Assembly (NCBI RefSeq): GCF_000143415.4
Contig: NW_003314269.1
Coordinates: 2,010,118 to 2,074,117 of the forward strand
Source of the DNA: Selaginella moellendorffii
Taxonomy: Eukaryota; Streptophyta; Lycopodiopsida; Selaginellales; Selaginellaceae
Reading direction: 5' to 3'
Length of the DNA: 64,000 nucleotides
Under the pieces are notes generated by a model. It searched no databases, had not been told where the DNA came from, and was given only the letters and a program-made list of their open reading frames with translations. The translations under genes were made by a program, and so were the position numbers. This document shows positions 33,064 through 44,800 of this stretch, in pieces. The first letter of the stretch is position 1; each line of letters starts with the position of its first letter.

Positions 33064-35756
33064 ATGAGCAATGCCGATCTTGGAGCGCCTCCAGTGGAGG
33101 GACTGTCGGGCGGAGGGACTGGCTACGGCTGGGGCGATTGCGGCATCGCCGTCTCTCGCCCTGGATCCGTGGACATCGCCAAGAATCCGGCGTCCGATCT
33201 CTTCAGCGTGTGGTGCATGCCGAGCACGGCCACGGTGGGGCACCAGGAGCCCCCGCGGGCGCTAGATCAGGTCAGTGGATCGATTGAGCGCAGCAATTTG
33301 GTTCGATCGCAAAGAAAATTGGATCGCTGTGCTTGTTCGCAGTTAAATTTATTGATTGCGAGGAACGAGCGGGAGAGCGCTCAAATCGCTCTTCGCCCGA
33401 AAATCTCTTGGGCTTGCGGTGGTGCTGTCGGTCACGTTCAAGTACACTGCAGAGATTTTGTCTCGGTTTCTGGAGATCGGTGGGCTATCGAGCTACTTTC
33501 GTGTGGTGATTCTCAAGCGTTCTTCTAGGCTGGAGAGCGTTTCCTTGCGGCGAGTTGTTCCTATACTTGGAGTGCCTGATGCTCTTGTCCCGGTGAGCAT
33601 GCCAACTTGTCAAGTTTCGCTTTTGCCTGGGTAAGTGAGGCTGCCAATTTTTCTCTCCTAGTTTTCTACTCTCCGTGGTTTGAATTAAACAGGGAAACAT
33701 CTGCTCTGTGGTTGTCTGTGCATGTTCCGTCGTCGCAAACTCCAGGAGTGTACGAAGGCGAGATGACCTTTAGTGCCGCCAAGGCGGATGCAGAGTAATT
33801 CTCTCAATCTCATTGTTGGTCAGTAGCATGTTTGCGAATAGAAGTTTGCAACGAGTGTCTAATTCGCTCGTTCCTTTGTAGGTTCTTTGTTGACGAGGGC
33901 GAGAAGTTGGAGCTCAGGAAGATGGTTGAAACTGTGGCTGCTAAAATGGACGATACAAGACAGAATCCGGTATACAAGATCTCTCTTGAGCTGCTGTCCA
34001 AGTAATCGCCTTTGTCTAGATGGAATTGCTTGAAGAAGTACGACAGGACTTGCGACACCTGCTTGACCACCCGGCGCTTGCGCATAATGGAAAGATGGAG
34101 ATAGATGAAGAATCTCTTTCCCTGAAACTGAAGATCAGTATCACGGTCTGGGACTTTGTTCTACCTGTTACGCCAACGCTTCCCGCGGTTTTTGGGGTAC
34201 GTTTAGAACCTTTCTGGCTCAAGGCTTTACAGCTTGTATCTATTGCCAGGTCTCTGAAACTGTGATTGAAGACCGCTTTAATGTGGAGCATGGCAGTAGT
34301 GACTGGTATAATGCTTTAGATAGGCATTACCAGTGGCTGCTGCAGTTCAGAATCAGCCCGTATTTTTGTAGATGGGGTGATAACATGCGTATACTAGCTT
34401 ATACGTGTCCCTGGCCAGGTACTAGCGGGTTACGTCGTGTTTCACTTACGTTTTTTGTGTTGATTCTCCAGCTGACCATGTCAAGGCAGAGGAATACTAT
34501 TCGGATCCAAGGCTTGCAGCCTATGCTGTTCCTTATGCTCCTGTTCTTTCCAAGTAAGCCTAACGATGTTTATGCCTTTTTGAGGTGCTAAGCTATGTGA
34601 CAGCTCGAATGCAGTCAAGGATCTCGTGACAAGGGAGATCGAAATTCTAAGCACAAAAGAGCACTGGCGGAAGTCGTATTTTTATTTGTGGGACGAGGTA
34701 TTGTAACGAATAACTGTGGGTTGACGTTTGTACTGGCCACTTTTTTGGCAGCCTTTGAGCTCGGACCAATACGATTTTATCCGAACAATGTCAGAAGAGA
34801 TCAGGTCAATTGCGCCAAACACTCGAATTTTAACGACTTATTATTCTGGTATTTGGTTTCCTAGTCTTCTACTGATTCGAGCATCTGTTTTACCAGGTCC
34901 AAGCGACGTGCAATATCCACCTGGGAGTTTTGAGGCGTTTATCAAAGTTCCATCGTTTCTACGGCCTCACACGCAAATATTTTGCACGAGGTAGCAATGT
35001 TTCACGTTTTACACATTAAAAAGATCCATGCTTTGTCTCGCAGTGAATGGGTGTTGGGAGGTCGCGAGGACCTTGTCAAAGAAATCGTAGCGGAACTGCA
35101 ACCCGATCAACGCGAGGTAAAGTCTTGACTGCGTACTTGAGTTCAATAGAAACACTGTACTTGTCTTCAGGAATGGTGGACTTACGTTTGTATGGGGCCG
35201 TCTGATCCTCACCCAAACTGGCACCTTGGAATGCGAGGTACGCAACAACGTGGGGTTCTCTGGCGAGTGTGGAAAGAAGGAGGCTCGGGATTCCTCTACT
35301 GGGGTACGAATTGCTACGAGAAATCACTCTGTCCTGCTGCTGAGGTTTGTAGATCATCATCTTTCAGTGCCTGACCATAACAAGTGTGCTTTTTCTTCCT
35401 CCAGATACGTTTCCGTCGAGGCTTGCCTCCCGGAGATGGCGTTTTGTTCTATCCCGGGGAAGTTTTCACCCCAGGCAGCAGTGAGCCGGTTTCTTCAGTA
35501 CGCCTCGAAAGAGTTCTAAGTGGACTCCAGGTACAAAGTTCACGAAAGAAAAAAAGGAAACCAAGCTTCGTTTTTTTGATGGTGACAGGACTTGGAGTAT
35601 CTCAATCTCTACGCTTCCTGCTTTGGGAAGCCGGCGTCCGTGGCGCTGCTGGAAAAGTGTGGCGTGTATCTGGGGCCCGAGCGATACACGCAGGATCACG
35701 CAGCCATCGACGCGATGAGAACCGAAATCTATTGCTCATGCCGGAGTTCATCGTAA
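33064..35756 (+). CDS. DUF4091 / GH123-like glycoside-hydrolase-fold protein
   Basis: Large protein of the DUF4091 family, related to the catalytic domain of GH123 beta-N-acetylgalactosaminidases; its plant substrate is unknown. Fifteen exons: 33064-33270, 33343-33479, 33529-33630, 33693-33794, 33882-33969, 34020-34196, 34250-34418, 34472-34553, 34604-34697, 34752-34848, 34897-34990, 35044-35116, 35171-35344, 35405-35530, 35589-35756; 629 residues. An N-terminal beta-rich half (ARNERESAQIALRP; WLSVHVPSSQTPGVYEGEMTF) precedes a barrel-like half (SYFYLWDEPLSSDQYDF, EWWTYVCMGPSDPHPNWH, RVWKEGGSGFLYWGTNCYE, PGDGVLFYPG). The DE of YLWDEP is in the position expected for catalytic acids, by inference. 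No signal peptide is seen. The start has a CCCTAAA leader motif upstream. Confidence 0.82.
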
Positions 35757-35939
35757 GATCATATCGGTAACCTCTCATAGTTTTCCCGCAAATCTGTTTC
35801 TTCGAGGGCCACTTGTGATTGTGAAGCGGCATCTCGTCTCCTCCGCTAGGATTTGTTTTTTGTCCCATTTTTTTGAATGAACCGTGCCTCTATTTTCTAC
35901 TATCGCTTTAAGAATTTTTCTATTTTTCTTCCTTCGTCC

Positions 35940-37687
35940 ATGGCGAGGAGGCATTGGCTTGGCGCTGCTTGGCTTTGCCTCTTGGCGCTGGGCTTGCAAG
36001 AGCTTGGCATCGCGAAAGGCGAGCCATCGGCCATCATCGTGTTTGGAGACTCCACTGTCGACACTGGCACCAATTTCTACTCGCCCGCCACGCCTTTCAA
36101 CTTCCAGGCCAACCGCTACCCGTATGGCTTCAAGGGATTCCAGGGCCAGGCCACTGGGCGATTCACCGAAGGCCGAGTTATCATCGATTTCATCGGTGAG
36201 TTCGTTCTTTCCTCCAAAAAAAATTCGTTTGTTCCTCCCAAAGTTTTTCTTGTCTATAATCTTTCTTTCAAAGTTCTCAGCCTCATAGCGGCCATGGAGA
36301 AAAGCTCAAGCTACGATAGCATTTCTCCTTTTGCCTTTATAGACCCTTTTGCTTTTCGGGAAATGCTCCTCTTTTTACTCGTGAACTTCTCATGATCTTT
36401 TTTTTCTTTTTTTCTCATAGCCGAGTACGCTGGCTTCCCTGTTGTGGAGTCATACGCGAAACCCGACGCGTCTCTAGCTCGAGGAGCCAACTTTGGATCC
36501 GGAGGAGCCGGTGCTCTTGATGACACCAACGAAGGAATGGTAAGTGACTCCTTCCGTACACCTCCAGGATCATCCAAAGTTCTTCGCAGGTAACTCCGCT
36601 TAGCAAGCAGCTGGAGAACTTTGCGGACTTCTGCGGCAACGTTTCCAAGGAGAGGAACCTGGTCGAGTACGAGGAGTTCCTCTCCAACGCCGTCTATCTC
36701 ATCAGCATTGGCAGCAATGACTACTTGAGCGGCTACTTCAGCCATCCACACCTCCAGCAAGCTTTCACGCCGGAGCAATTCGTCACCATGGTTGTCTCCA
36801 ATATCACCAAAGCGATCGAGGTAACCTCCAAGCTTTCATCACGCTCTCCAGTTTCTTTGGATACCACTATGGTTTCTTAACAGGTTCTCCACTCCAAGGG
36901 AGCTCGAAAGATCGTCATGTTTGGAGCTGGGCCTCTGGGATGCTTGCCACCTCTGCGGATCGTCAATGGCAGTGGTGGCTGCCACGAACCGGCCACTGCG
37001 CTGGGACAAGCTCACAACTACGCGCTCGGCCTCGCCATCCAGCGGTTGCGGCAAATCCATCCCGACTCCATCATTGTCCGCGCGCATTTCTACGATTTCT
37101 TCGAAGAACGGCAGAATAACTTTGGAGCTTACGGTACGTGATCGATGCTTTCTTAAGTTTTCTTTCTTGGACTTGGAAGTTTTTCTCGTTTCCTGTGTGT
37201 TTCTCGTTCGAAGTTGTTCGTGGTTTCCTTTCGTAGTTTTCTTGTTTTCGTATACTTGTTTTGCTTTCTCGCTCGAAGTTTTTTCGTGGTTTCGCTTAGT
37301 TTTCTTGTTTTCCTCTAGAGTTTTTCTATCTTAGAGTTCCTCTCGTTGCTTCTTAAACTCTTCCTCTCCTTTGCGAATCCAGGATTCAAGGAACCCGCAC
37401 AAGCTTGCTGCGGAGCGGGGCCTTTCCACGGCCGTGGACACTGCGGGATCGAGAGCGTGGATCCGGAGCTGAGCTACGAGCTTTGCGAGGAGCCATCGTC
37501 CCACGTATGGTGGGATCCTTATCATCCCTCAGAGAGAGTTCACGAGCAGTACGCTCAAGCTCTGTGGCGCGGGAACGCGACGGTGATCGAGCCCGTCAAT
37601 CTGGAGCAGCTCTTCCACTCCTCGTCATCGAGTGGTCGCATGGAGAATCCAGGAACACCCTCTTTTGCGTTTCCAGAAATGATCTAG
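35940..37687 (+). CDS. GDSL esterase/lipase, secreted
   Basis: SGNH-fold hydrolase acting on ester-linked lipids or wall polymers. Five exons: 35940-36195, 36421-36539, 36590-36820, 36884-37133, 37383-37687; 386 residues. A signal peptide (WLGAAWLCLLALGLQELGIAKG) precedes block I VFGDSTVDTGTN (catalytic Ser). Block II is the GANFGSGGAG region, block III SIGSNDYLSGYF, and block V WWDPYHPSERVHEQYA (catalytic Asp and His). The usual cysteines near the C terminus (ACCGAGPFHGRGHCG; LCEEPSSHVWWD) are present. The product ends with a Ser-rich tail. This is an ordinary plant GDSL protein; its substrate cannot be inferred. Confidence 0.93.
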
Positions 37688-37961
37688 CGAAGCTTTTTTC
37701 ATTTCTTAGAGCTGCCAAAGTTTGTGCTCGTCTTAGATTTGATCTCTGTTGCGAGCACGGCATAAAGAGAAGCTTGGCATCTCTCATCTTCAAAGGTGTC
37801 TTTCAGAGATCTCCATTTGTCACGTCGTGGCTATGGTTTCGTATTGAAGTAGTGTTGCATGTGTGGACTGCTTCGAACTTCGCCAAAAGAGACCCAGTCT
37901 TTGTCCGCACTGCGCAAAACAAAGAAAAAGTGTCAACTTGGAAGGTTTTGATAGGAGAAGC

Positions 37962-38819
37962 TTACAGTGATTTTGTGAGGTCGCTCACAGTCTGGGGGGA
38001 GATGTCCCTGTCTCTTTTGGCCATAAAGAACAAAACCTTGAAGAAGAGAGGCACTGACATCTTACCACCTGTTTTGTGTCCAAAGACTTTGAAGAGCGCA
38101 TCAATAACCGCTACGAAGCTCTGTTTTCACACAAAAAAAAAATCCATCCACACCATCAGATCCAGTGTAGCAAAAAGAGCACCATTCCCAACTCTTACAG
38201 AAAAAAAGAAAGAAGAAACTTAGAAAAGAGAACCTTTGCTGTTGTGGTGACGAGCAGCACGAGAATCTCCTTTGGATCGACGGGGTCGGATGGAAACTCG
38301 ATAAGCTGGAAGACTTTGGAGAAGGCGGCCGAGGCAATGCCGTGAGAGGCGCAAATCTCGCGGAGAGTTTCGGGGTTCATGGATTCCGTGTCCTTGAGAT
38401 CCACCCATACTGCTTGGAGCTAGGTAGCCACAAGAAAGAGAAAAACACATTCCAGCAAAGTCATGCATTGGAACATCAAAGAGAAAACGAGAACCAAACT
38501 CTAGAAAACCTCCTCGGAAGAAACGGGAAACCAAGAAGCGCCAACCAGGGAGAGGAGATCTCAATCGGGAGACTTGCAAGGAGTGGAAACTAAAGGAGAG
38601 AGAAAGCGCAAAGCTTACTTGGGCGAGCGTGGGAGGAGGCGCGGTGGCGTCCAATTTGGCGGTGGCGAGGAGGCGCTGGAAGTAAGTGCAGGCAAACTCG
38701 TGGAGGCAGGGCGGCTGCAATCGGATGGCCTCCTTGGCGAAGCCCTTGAGAATGTCGGGGAGCGCGGGAGGGATCTGGATTTGCTCCACGCAGTAGATGG
38801 GGTCGTAGTCGAGATCCAT
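37962..38819 (-). CDS. Ropporin/radial-spoke RIIa-domain protein (RSP11-like)
   Basis: Small RIIa (PKA-docking-like) protein of the ropporin family, whose algal members are radial-spoke stalk components of motile cilia. Three exons on the minus strand: 38819-38619, 38419-38234, 38120-37962; 181 residues with perfect phases. Key sequence: QIQIPPALPDILKGFAKEAIRLQP, then FACTYFQRLLA (the RIIa dimerisation/docking pattern IPP-LP-LLK-FAK-AIR-QP), followed by SMNPETLREICASHGI and SAAFSKVFQLIEFPSDPVDPKEILVLLV. The third exon ends SPQTVSDLTKSL. In land plants such genes survive only where sperm are flagellated, which constrains the host lineage. It converges on the GDSL gene, leaving about 270 bp. 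Confidence 0.82.
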
Positions 38820-38872
38820 GCTGGTGGAAGTTAGAATTAGGGCAAAAACCGGGGCCCGCTTTGAATTTGCTC

Positions 38873-39145
38873 TTATTTTATACAATTGGAAAGGGTGATG
38901 CTGGCGCAAACACCGCGTGACGACTCTGGGACCTTCTCCATCAAGGCCTCCAAACGCATGTAAAAATATTTTTTGCTAGCAGGGCCAGCGATCTCCGCCC
39001 AGGAAGATGGGAAGCGATGGATCTCTGCATAACGGCGTATAAACCATGGATAATCAATAATCTCTTTCCAAGCCTTGCTAACAGCTCTAGCTTTCAGCAA
39101 AATCGGCATCGGGAGCCACAAAAGGATATCGACGTTCCTTTCCAT
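38873..39145 (-). pseudogene. Short F-box-like fragment
   Basis: A 90-residue frame with an F-box-like start (MERNVDILLWLPMPILLKARAVSKAWKEIIDYPWFIRRY) ends after about 45 further residues without any kelch, LRR or FBA repeat. It lies about 50 bp upstream of the radial-spoke gene start. It is probably a truncated F-box gene; an F-box-only protein is possible. Confidence 0.6.
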
Positions 39146-39342
39146 AGTCCGAGTTTTACATGACTTAATAGGCTTATGGTACAAAAAAGGTAAAACTATA
39201 ATTTTCTTAAACATCTCTTTAAATGTGTCCAAGTTTAGCTTAATCACTGTAGCAACTAAAGATTGACTATAGCTGGTCAAGGAGTTCTTGGAGTCCGGTA
39301 GTGCAGCTCAGTTGAACCTAGTATCAACAGATAAGATGAATT

Positions 39343-40207
39343 CTACGAGAATAAAAAGGATTGAAAATGCGATCTCACAATTGGGTGCACCACCAGCTCC
39401 GCATGGGTTCGTGGCGGGTTGAGCTCAATCGAATCAACCTCGTAGCCCAGCGCCTTGATGTGCTCCAGCGCGGAGACGAGCGCCGCTTGTTCCACCCTGA
39501 CGCGAATTCTCGTGCCGCTGCTGCCGCTGCTCGTCTGCTGCTGCTGCTGCTGCTGCTGCTCCGGCTGCTTGGAGGTGATGGAACCCTCGCCGCGCTCCGA
39601 TCGACTGGCAGCGCAGTCCGTCCGTAGCTCCTGGACGTATCGTATCGCGCCTTGAAGGATGGACAGCTTGTCTCTCTGTTTGGTCGGAGATGAGATGAGA
39701 GCTCCGAGGAAATGAAATCTAAAGAGCTATGTATCTTACCTTGGTGGGGAATGGCAGGAGCGACTTGAGCGCTGCGAGAAGCTCGGCCTCGCGCCGCCTC
39801 CTCTGCCTCTCGGCGATCATGTGGCGGCTCCGGATGGGGGAGAAGTTCTCCTCGTTTTGCAGGCCGGATTCCTGGTCGGAAACCATGCCTTCATCCTGCT
39901 GTTGCTGCTGCCGCTGCTGATTTTCTCGGTGTGGTTGTTGCTGGAATTGTTGCTGATTGTGGAGTCTCTGTTGCTGCTGGAGCTGGATCTCTTCATCCTG
40001 CTGTTGCTGCTGTCGGTGCTGATTTTCTCGGTGCGGTTGTTGCTGGAATTGTTGCTGATTGTGGAGTCTCTGTTGCTGCTGGAGCTGGATCTCTTCTTCC
40101 TGCTGGATCTGCTGCTCGAAATCGAAGAGCAGCCGCTGGATCAAGTCGCCCATCTCTCCGCGATTGCTCTGCTGCGCCCCTTGCTCGTGGAGGAGATTAC
40201 TCTCCAT
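39343..40207 (-). CDS. Glutamine-rich bHLH transcription factor
   Basis: Two exons on the minus strand: 40207-39740 and 39675-39343; 266 residues. The N-terminal half is extremely Gln-rich and includes two tandem copies of a 34-residue unit (EEIQLQQQQRLHNQQQFQQQ...). The bHLH is SRHMIAERQRRRREAELLAALKSLLPFPTK|RDKLSILQGAIRYVQEL, with the His-Glu-Arg basic-region positions (H, E, R spaced as in E-box binders). A second Gln run (CAG repeat at about 39538-39561) separates it from an ACT-like C terminus (RIRVRVEQAALVSALEHIKALGYEVDSIEL). The very end is uncertain: a GTGAGA donor just before the predicted stop could lead to another exon. A TATA-like TTTATAAG (minus strand, 40326-40334) lies upstream. 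Confidence 0.83.
39918..40121. repeat. Two-copy 102-bp tandem repeat in the Gln-rich bHLH
   Basis: The plus-strand text beginning TGATTTTCTCGGTG occurs at 39918 and again at 40020, followed by nearly identical 102-bp units. It encodes a duplicated 34-residue Gln-rich block and stays in frame. Confidence 0.85.
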
Positions 40208-40616
40208 ATCTTGGCTCGAGCTCCAAAATCTGGGGCTGAATCAAAATCAGCTCCTGGCGCTGATCTGTCTCCCTTTGTCCCAGATTGTCGCAATGGATTG
40301 TGGAAGCTCTGCTCTCCTTGGAGCGCTTATAAAGTCCAGGGAGTGGGCAGCTGCCAGGAAGCTTCCTGACGCACCAACGTCATCGCTGTGAACGCATCTG
40401 GGTCGTCGAAAGCATTCGCGTGCCCCAATGCAAAGGCGCACGTTGTTCTTGCGAGCAAAGACATTTCCAAACATACGAGCGACAAACGGAATGGATCAAA
40501 GCGTGGTAATTTGAGAGTCAAAACGTTTTACAGAAATCCCCTTTTCTTTGATAAGAACAGAGTCAAGAAAAGAACATTTGGAGAGCAAACACCAAACGAA
40601 TCTTTTCTCGCCATTT
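40208..40616. promoter_or_regulatory. Promoter of the Gln-rich bHLH and 3' flank of the Lys-rich gene
   Basis: This 400-bp stretch lies upstream of the bHLH gene (minus strand). It holds the TATA-like element TTTATAAG at 40326-40334 (minus strand) about 120 bp before the ATG. No gene is seen. Confidence 0.45.
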
Positions 40617-41626
40617 TCAATCGTAGCTAGCATTCAAAAACTTCAAGAGCTCGTTGCGCTTCGTCTCCGCAGCTCTGTCTTCTTTGCTCTTTTCAACCTT
40701 GAGTTGAATCTGAAAAAAAAAAGGAAAAACAAGAGCCCCACAGTGAAACAGACATCACAAAATCGAAAGAACCAACCAGTCACGGACCTTTTTACCCGAA
40801 ACAACGCTTCGACGAACGCCGTCGTCCTTTGTCCGACCCAGGAACTGTTGCCACAAGGAGAATAGCATATCTTAATCCCAGAAACGCAAGAAAAAAAGAA
40901 CCAAAATTACCTTGGACAATTGCACGGGACCATTGCTTTCATCGCTCGATTTCTGCGTGTAGCTCCAGAGTTGCCAAGAGGAAAAAAAATATAAGAGCCC
41001 CCACATTCACAGCAGCATCAAAGGAGTAAGGTCCCATGATGCCATACGTTGGGCAAACAATGTTGCAAACCACAGCTCCGATGACGGAACGGCCCAATGC
41101 ATAGGCAGCAAACGCGTATCAAAATCCTTGCTCTAAACAAAAAAAGAATCGTACCTCCCGCTTGTGCTTCCTGCTCTTGTGCTTGTGATTTCTCTCCTTC
41201 AAACCATCCTAGAAAGCCAAAGAGAGATTTTTACAAAGGGGGACAAGGAGAAAGGAAACAAATGACCTTCTTGTGTGATCTGTGAAGCTTCTCCTTCTTC
41301 CTGCGCTTCCGCTTCTCGGAATCGTAATCGGTGTCACTCTCGCTGCTCGAAGCATCACCTCTGCCATGGATCGAAGAGCTCGAGGTCAACAATCACGCAC
41401 TACAAGCAAAGAAAAGAAGGACTAACCGGTGCTTTCGCTTCGCGCGTCTCATCCGGCCACCGCCGCTGTGTGCATCGCTGTCGGAGGAGCTGCTGCTGCT
41501 GGCGCCGCTGCTGCCGTCGGCGGAGCTCGCGTCGTGGCGGCGGCTGTGCTTCCTGCGGCGATGCTTGAGGTGGTGATGCCGCGACAGCGATTCCGAAGAG
41601 CCGGAAGTCGAAGAAGACACCGCCAT
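40617..41626 (-). CDS. Lys/Ser/His-rich nuclear protein, conserved plant family, function unknown
   Basis: Six exons on the minus strand: 41626-41427, 41360-41267, 41208-41155, 40952-40911, 40844-40788, 40709-40617; 179 residues, phases consistent. The first two thirds are Ser-rich and then strongly basic (HHHLKHRRRKHSRRH; KRKRRKKEKLHRSHKK; KHKSRKHKRE), resembling RS/K-rich splicing-associated proteins and carrying nuclear-localisation stretches. The C terminus is the conserved part: PVQLSKFLGRTKDDGVRRSV, VSGKK and a short acidic/basic helix ending ELLKFLNASYD. I recognise this ending as a recurrent plant family, without a known function. A telo-box AAACCCTAG lies directly upstream (about 41638-41647). 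Confidence 0.8.
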
Positions 41627-41823
41627 TGCGAGACCACAAAAACCCTAGACTAGAACTAGGGCTCTTGAGGCACACTAAGATTAGCACAATCCTAGCCGTT
41701 GCTAACATAATTCCGGAGAATATCCACTCATGTCACAGTATATTCGCTTCAATTGAGATGTACAGTCGTTTCGTTTATTTTCTTCTAAAAAATTTGGCCA
41801 TTTTTCTCTCCAAACTTTTAGGA

Positions 41824-44800
41824 TCATCTGTGAGATCCTCCGTCGTAGATTGTCCTCGTGTTGTAGGAGCCACACTTTTGGCACTTGTGGTATAGCCAGT
41901 GGAATGGCGCTGTTCCTTTTTGCTCGCAATCGTTGCAGAGTATGTCCTGGAACAAACAAACTTTAGAGCACACTTTCCTTTGGTTGTGAGATTTTCACCT
42001 GGACGCGGCCCTGGTATTCCTCCGGAAGTTGCTCAGCCGCCAACAAAGCGTCCAGCATCCCGAAGTAAACCTGGATCATTGTCGAGTGTTAAGAAACGAT
42101 CGACCGCAATACAAAGAGAGAGCGAGATAGAGAACTTACCGCCATATCTCCCAAGGATTTGCAACAGACGGGGCATGTATAGTGGCAGCAAGAGTATGCC
42201 TGTCGCTCCAAATTGTCAGACAAGAAGTGAATGAGAAAATCTGGAAATGATACCTGGAAACAGTCGGAGTGCATGAAGTGATTGCAAGGAAGAGCTTTCA
42301 CGGGGCTGCTTGATGTGAAGAGAAAGTCATGGCAAATCGGACAGTTCGATTCCAGGCCTTTCTCCCTGCACTTGTGGTCCTTCAAGGACACGTGCATGCA
42401 CGCATTGCAGGTCATGCAATGGAAATAGTCGATGCCCAGGCCCTTCCCCTTTCTGCAGAGGTTGCAAAAGGGGCAGTGATAGATGTCCCTGAGAAAGATC
42501 GAAAGCCAAAGGATTAGAAAAACGATTCTCTGCGAGTATGAAACTGGCTCTGACCTTGTGTCGTCATCGAAGAACTTGCAAATGTTGCAGTAATACCTGG
42601 CCATTCTGAAGCCGGAGCATTCAGGATTGTGACAGGATTCTGCGACTGGTTGTACTTCAAGGCACTGCATACACAGCATTTCCTTCGTTTCATGCCTGCT
42701 ATTAAAAAACAAGAGACTGCTGAGTATCTGCTTGATAACCGAAACAGCACAAGAGTACCTGTTCATGGGATGGTCACTCGCTCTGTCATGACAAAACCGG
42801 CAAACGAAAAGCGAGCCACAGCAAGCGGCCCGAATCTTGCAGTTCCTTTTGTAGTGCTCGCAACCGTATATACCTTTGACGGGATCATGATAGGACCGGC
42901 TGCGCCCAGGAATGTCTTCAGACGTATCTGTTTCTTGTAAAGAATGCTGCTGAGCGGCAATCCAGCGACTGAAAAGAAAAGAAAGTATTAGAAATGGTGA
43001 CAATCAGCGGGCAAGCTACATAAAACTTGAGAGGAGCTAACCTGGTCATCAAATTTTGTATAAGGTACGCTTTCCTCCGAGGATCCAGGGAACTGTCACT
43101 AGAAACCTTACGGATGGCAGCCTCTAGTTCCTTCTGGTTCATTCTAAAGATGTACTGCCATCCCGGTTTAAACTTTCCTGTGTCCGCTTCAAGCTTTTGC
43201 GGTTTGTCCTTCTCGTCACTTCTCATGCAGCAGTGTTGAGCGGCATCGTACTTTGAGCAACTTTTGCAGCTTTCAGATTTAGTATCAGAGTCACCAGGTT
43301 CTTCCGGCTCAAGAGTCTCGCCCGACTCCCCTTCGTCGTCTTGCACGGTAGACTCCTTTGTCGAATCTTTGGCAAAGTAATCAGCCACCAGTTGCAAGGA
43401 CTCGCTAGAGCCGGAAGGTGGTGTCGAAGGATCCCTTGTAGCTGGAGGAGACGAGGGAGACGACTTAAGTGAGCTATCTCCCCACCACGCGCTCAGCCAT
43501 TTGTCAAACATCGTGTTTTTCGTAGCTTGTCTCCAAGACTCCATCATCCCAGTTTGCTCACCATCTGTGAGAGCCGCCGTAACCCATGGGATCATTGATT
43601 GTAAAACCTCTGCACCTGTAGTCCCGACTATTCTACCAACTATCCTATCCTGCTCCTCAAAAGTGAAATGCCTGTCAAAAAGAGGCCAGAGTTCAAGTTC
43701 CTCCCTTGCAACATGATGATCCAGGCTACACCGGACGGACTTGCACATGCCTTGAAGCTTCTGAGCCAAGTCTCCCCGTTTCTCTCGAATAGCGTTGATG
43801 TTCGATTTCTCGAGCAGGCAATCCGGGATATAGAGACGTGATAACTCTTCCAGAAATCTCGCAATCTCTTCAAAAAGGTGCTGCTCCTGTTTATGGTCCA
43901 ACGAGTACGAGTGGCTGACGTTGTGAAGAGCTTCTTTCTCTTCCAAGGCTGGAAAAACGATGTCGTCTTCGGCGTTACTGTGGGCTTTGTAGAGACCCCA
44001 TAAGAAGTGAAACCGTCCAGTGAACTGCCTGAGGAACGTTTCGTCACAACTGTCTAGCTTGGCAGACTCCAAGTCCAAGTACTCCATGTCTTTCCGAATG
44101 GCTTTGTGGAACTGAAATATATGGTCGATCGGCTTTGGTTCTACTGGTAACGTGCTGTCAACTTTCCCCCAACCAAAGAGACTGCATCCCAAAGAAGAGC
44201 TTTTCGGAGAGCTGAGCGGCTTGCGGACAGGAACTCTGGCAATCCCAAGGTTTGGACATTTCATTCCCAGTCCTGGGACGCAACACTGCTTCAATACAGC
44301 ATTTTTGCAAGACGTCGAAGAGCCTTCACTGTCTCCAACATCTCGAGGGCGCTTTGACCTTGTAGAGCCGGCAGACGAAGTACTTTCCTCATTGCTGACC
44401 TGCTCAAGCTCCAGCATTTTCACAGGACACTCGTGTGCTTCCCCGGAATATATACACTTGAAACTGTCTGAGTTTTGACGGTACCCCTTGCATGCCCAGC
44501 CGGAAAAGAGCGCAACAAGGTGCTTGTCAGAAACCGGTGCTGCATAATAAAACGCCAATAAGAAAGTAACATCAACACAAAATAGAATACATGAAAATAA
44601 ATAGAGCTACCTGCCAGACACATATGGTGCAGCATATCTCTGGTTTCCTTGTCACTTTGCATTTCCACAAACCAAGGTAAAACTCGTTCAAGCATTCTCA
44701 AAGGCATAACTCTTAGGCTTCGGTATAAAAGAACACGTTGCTCCTCAATCGTGCAATGCTCTTGAGCGAGAGAAATCAACTATATCACGAAACTAAAGAA

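Noticed and set aside
39821..40369. 182-codon Leu-rich plus-strand frame
   Set aside because: Antisense of the poly-Gln bHLH exon; CTG repeats read as leucine.
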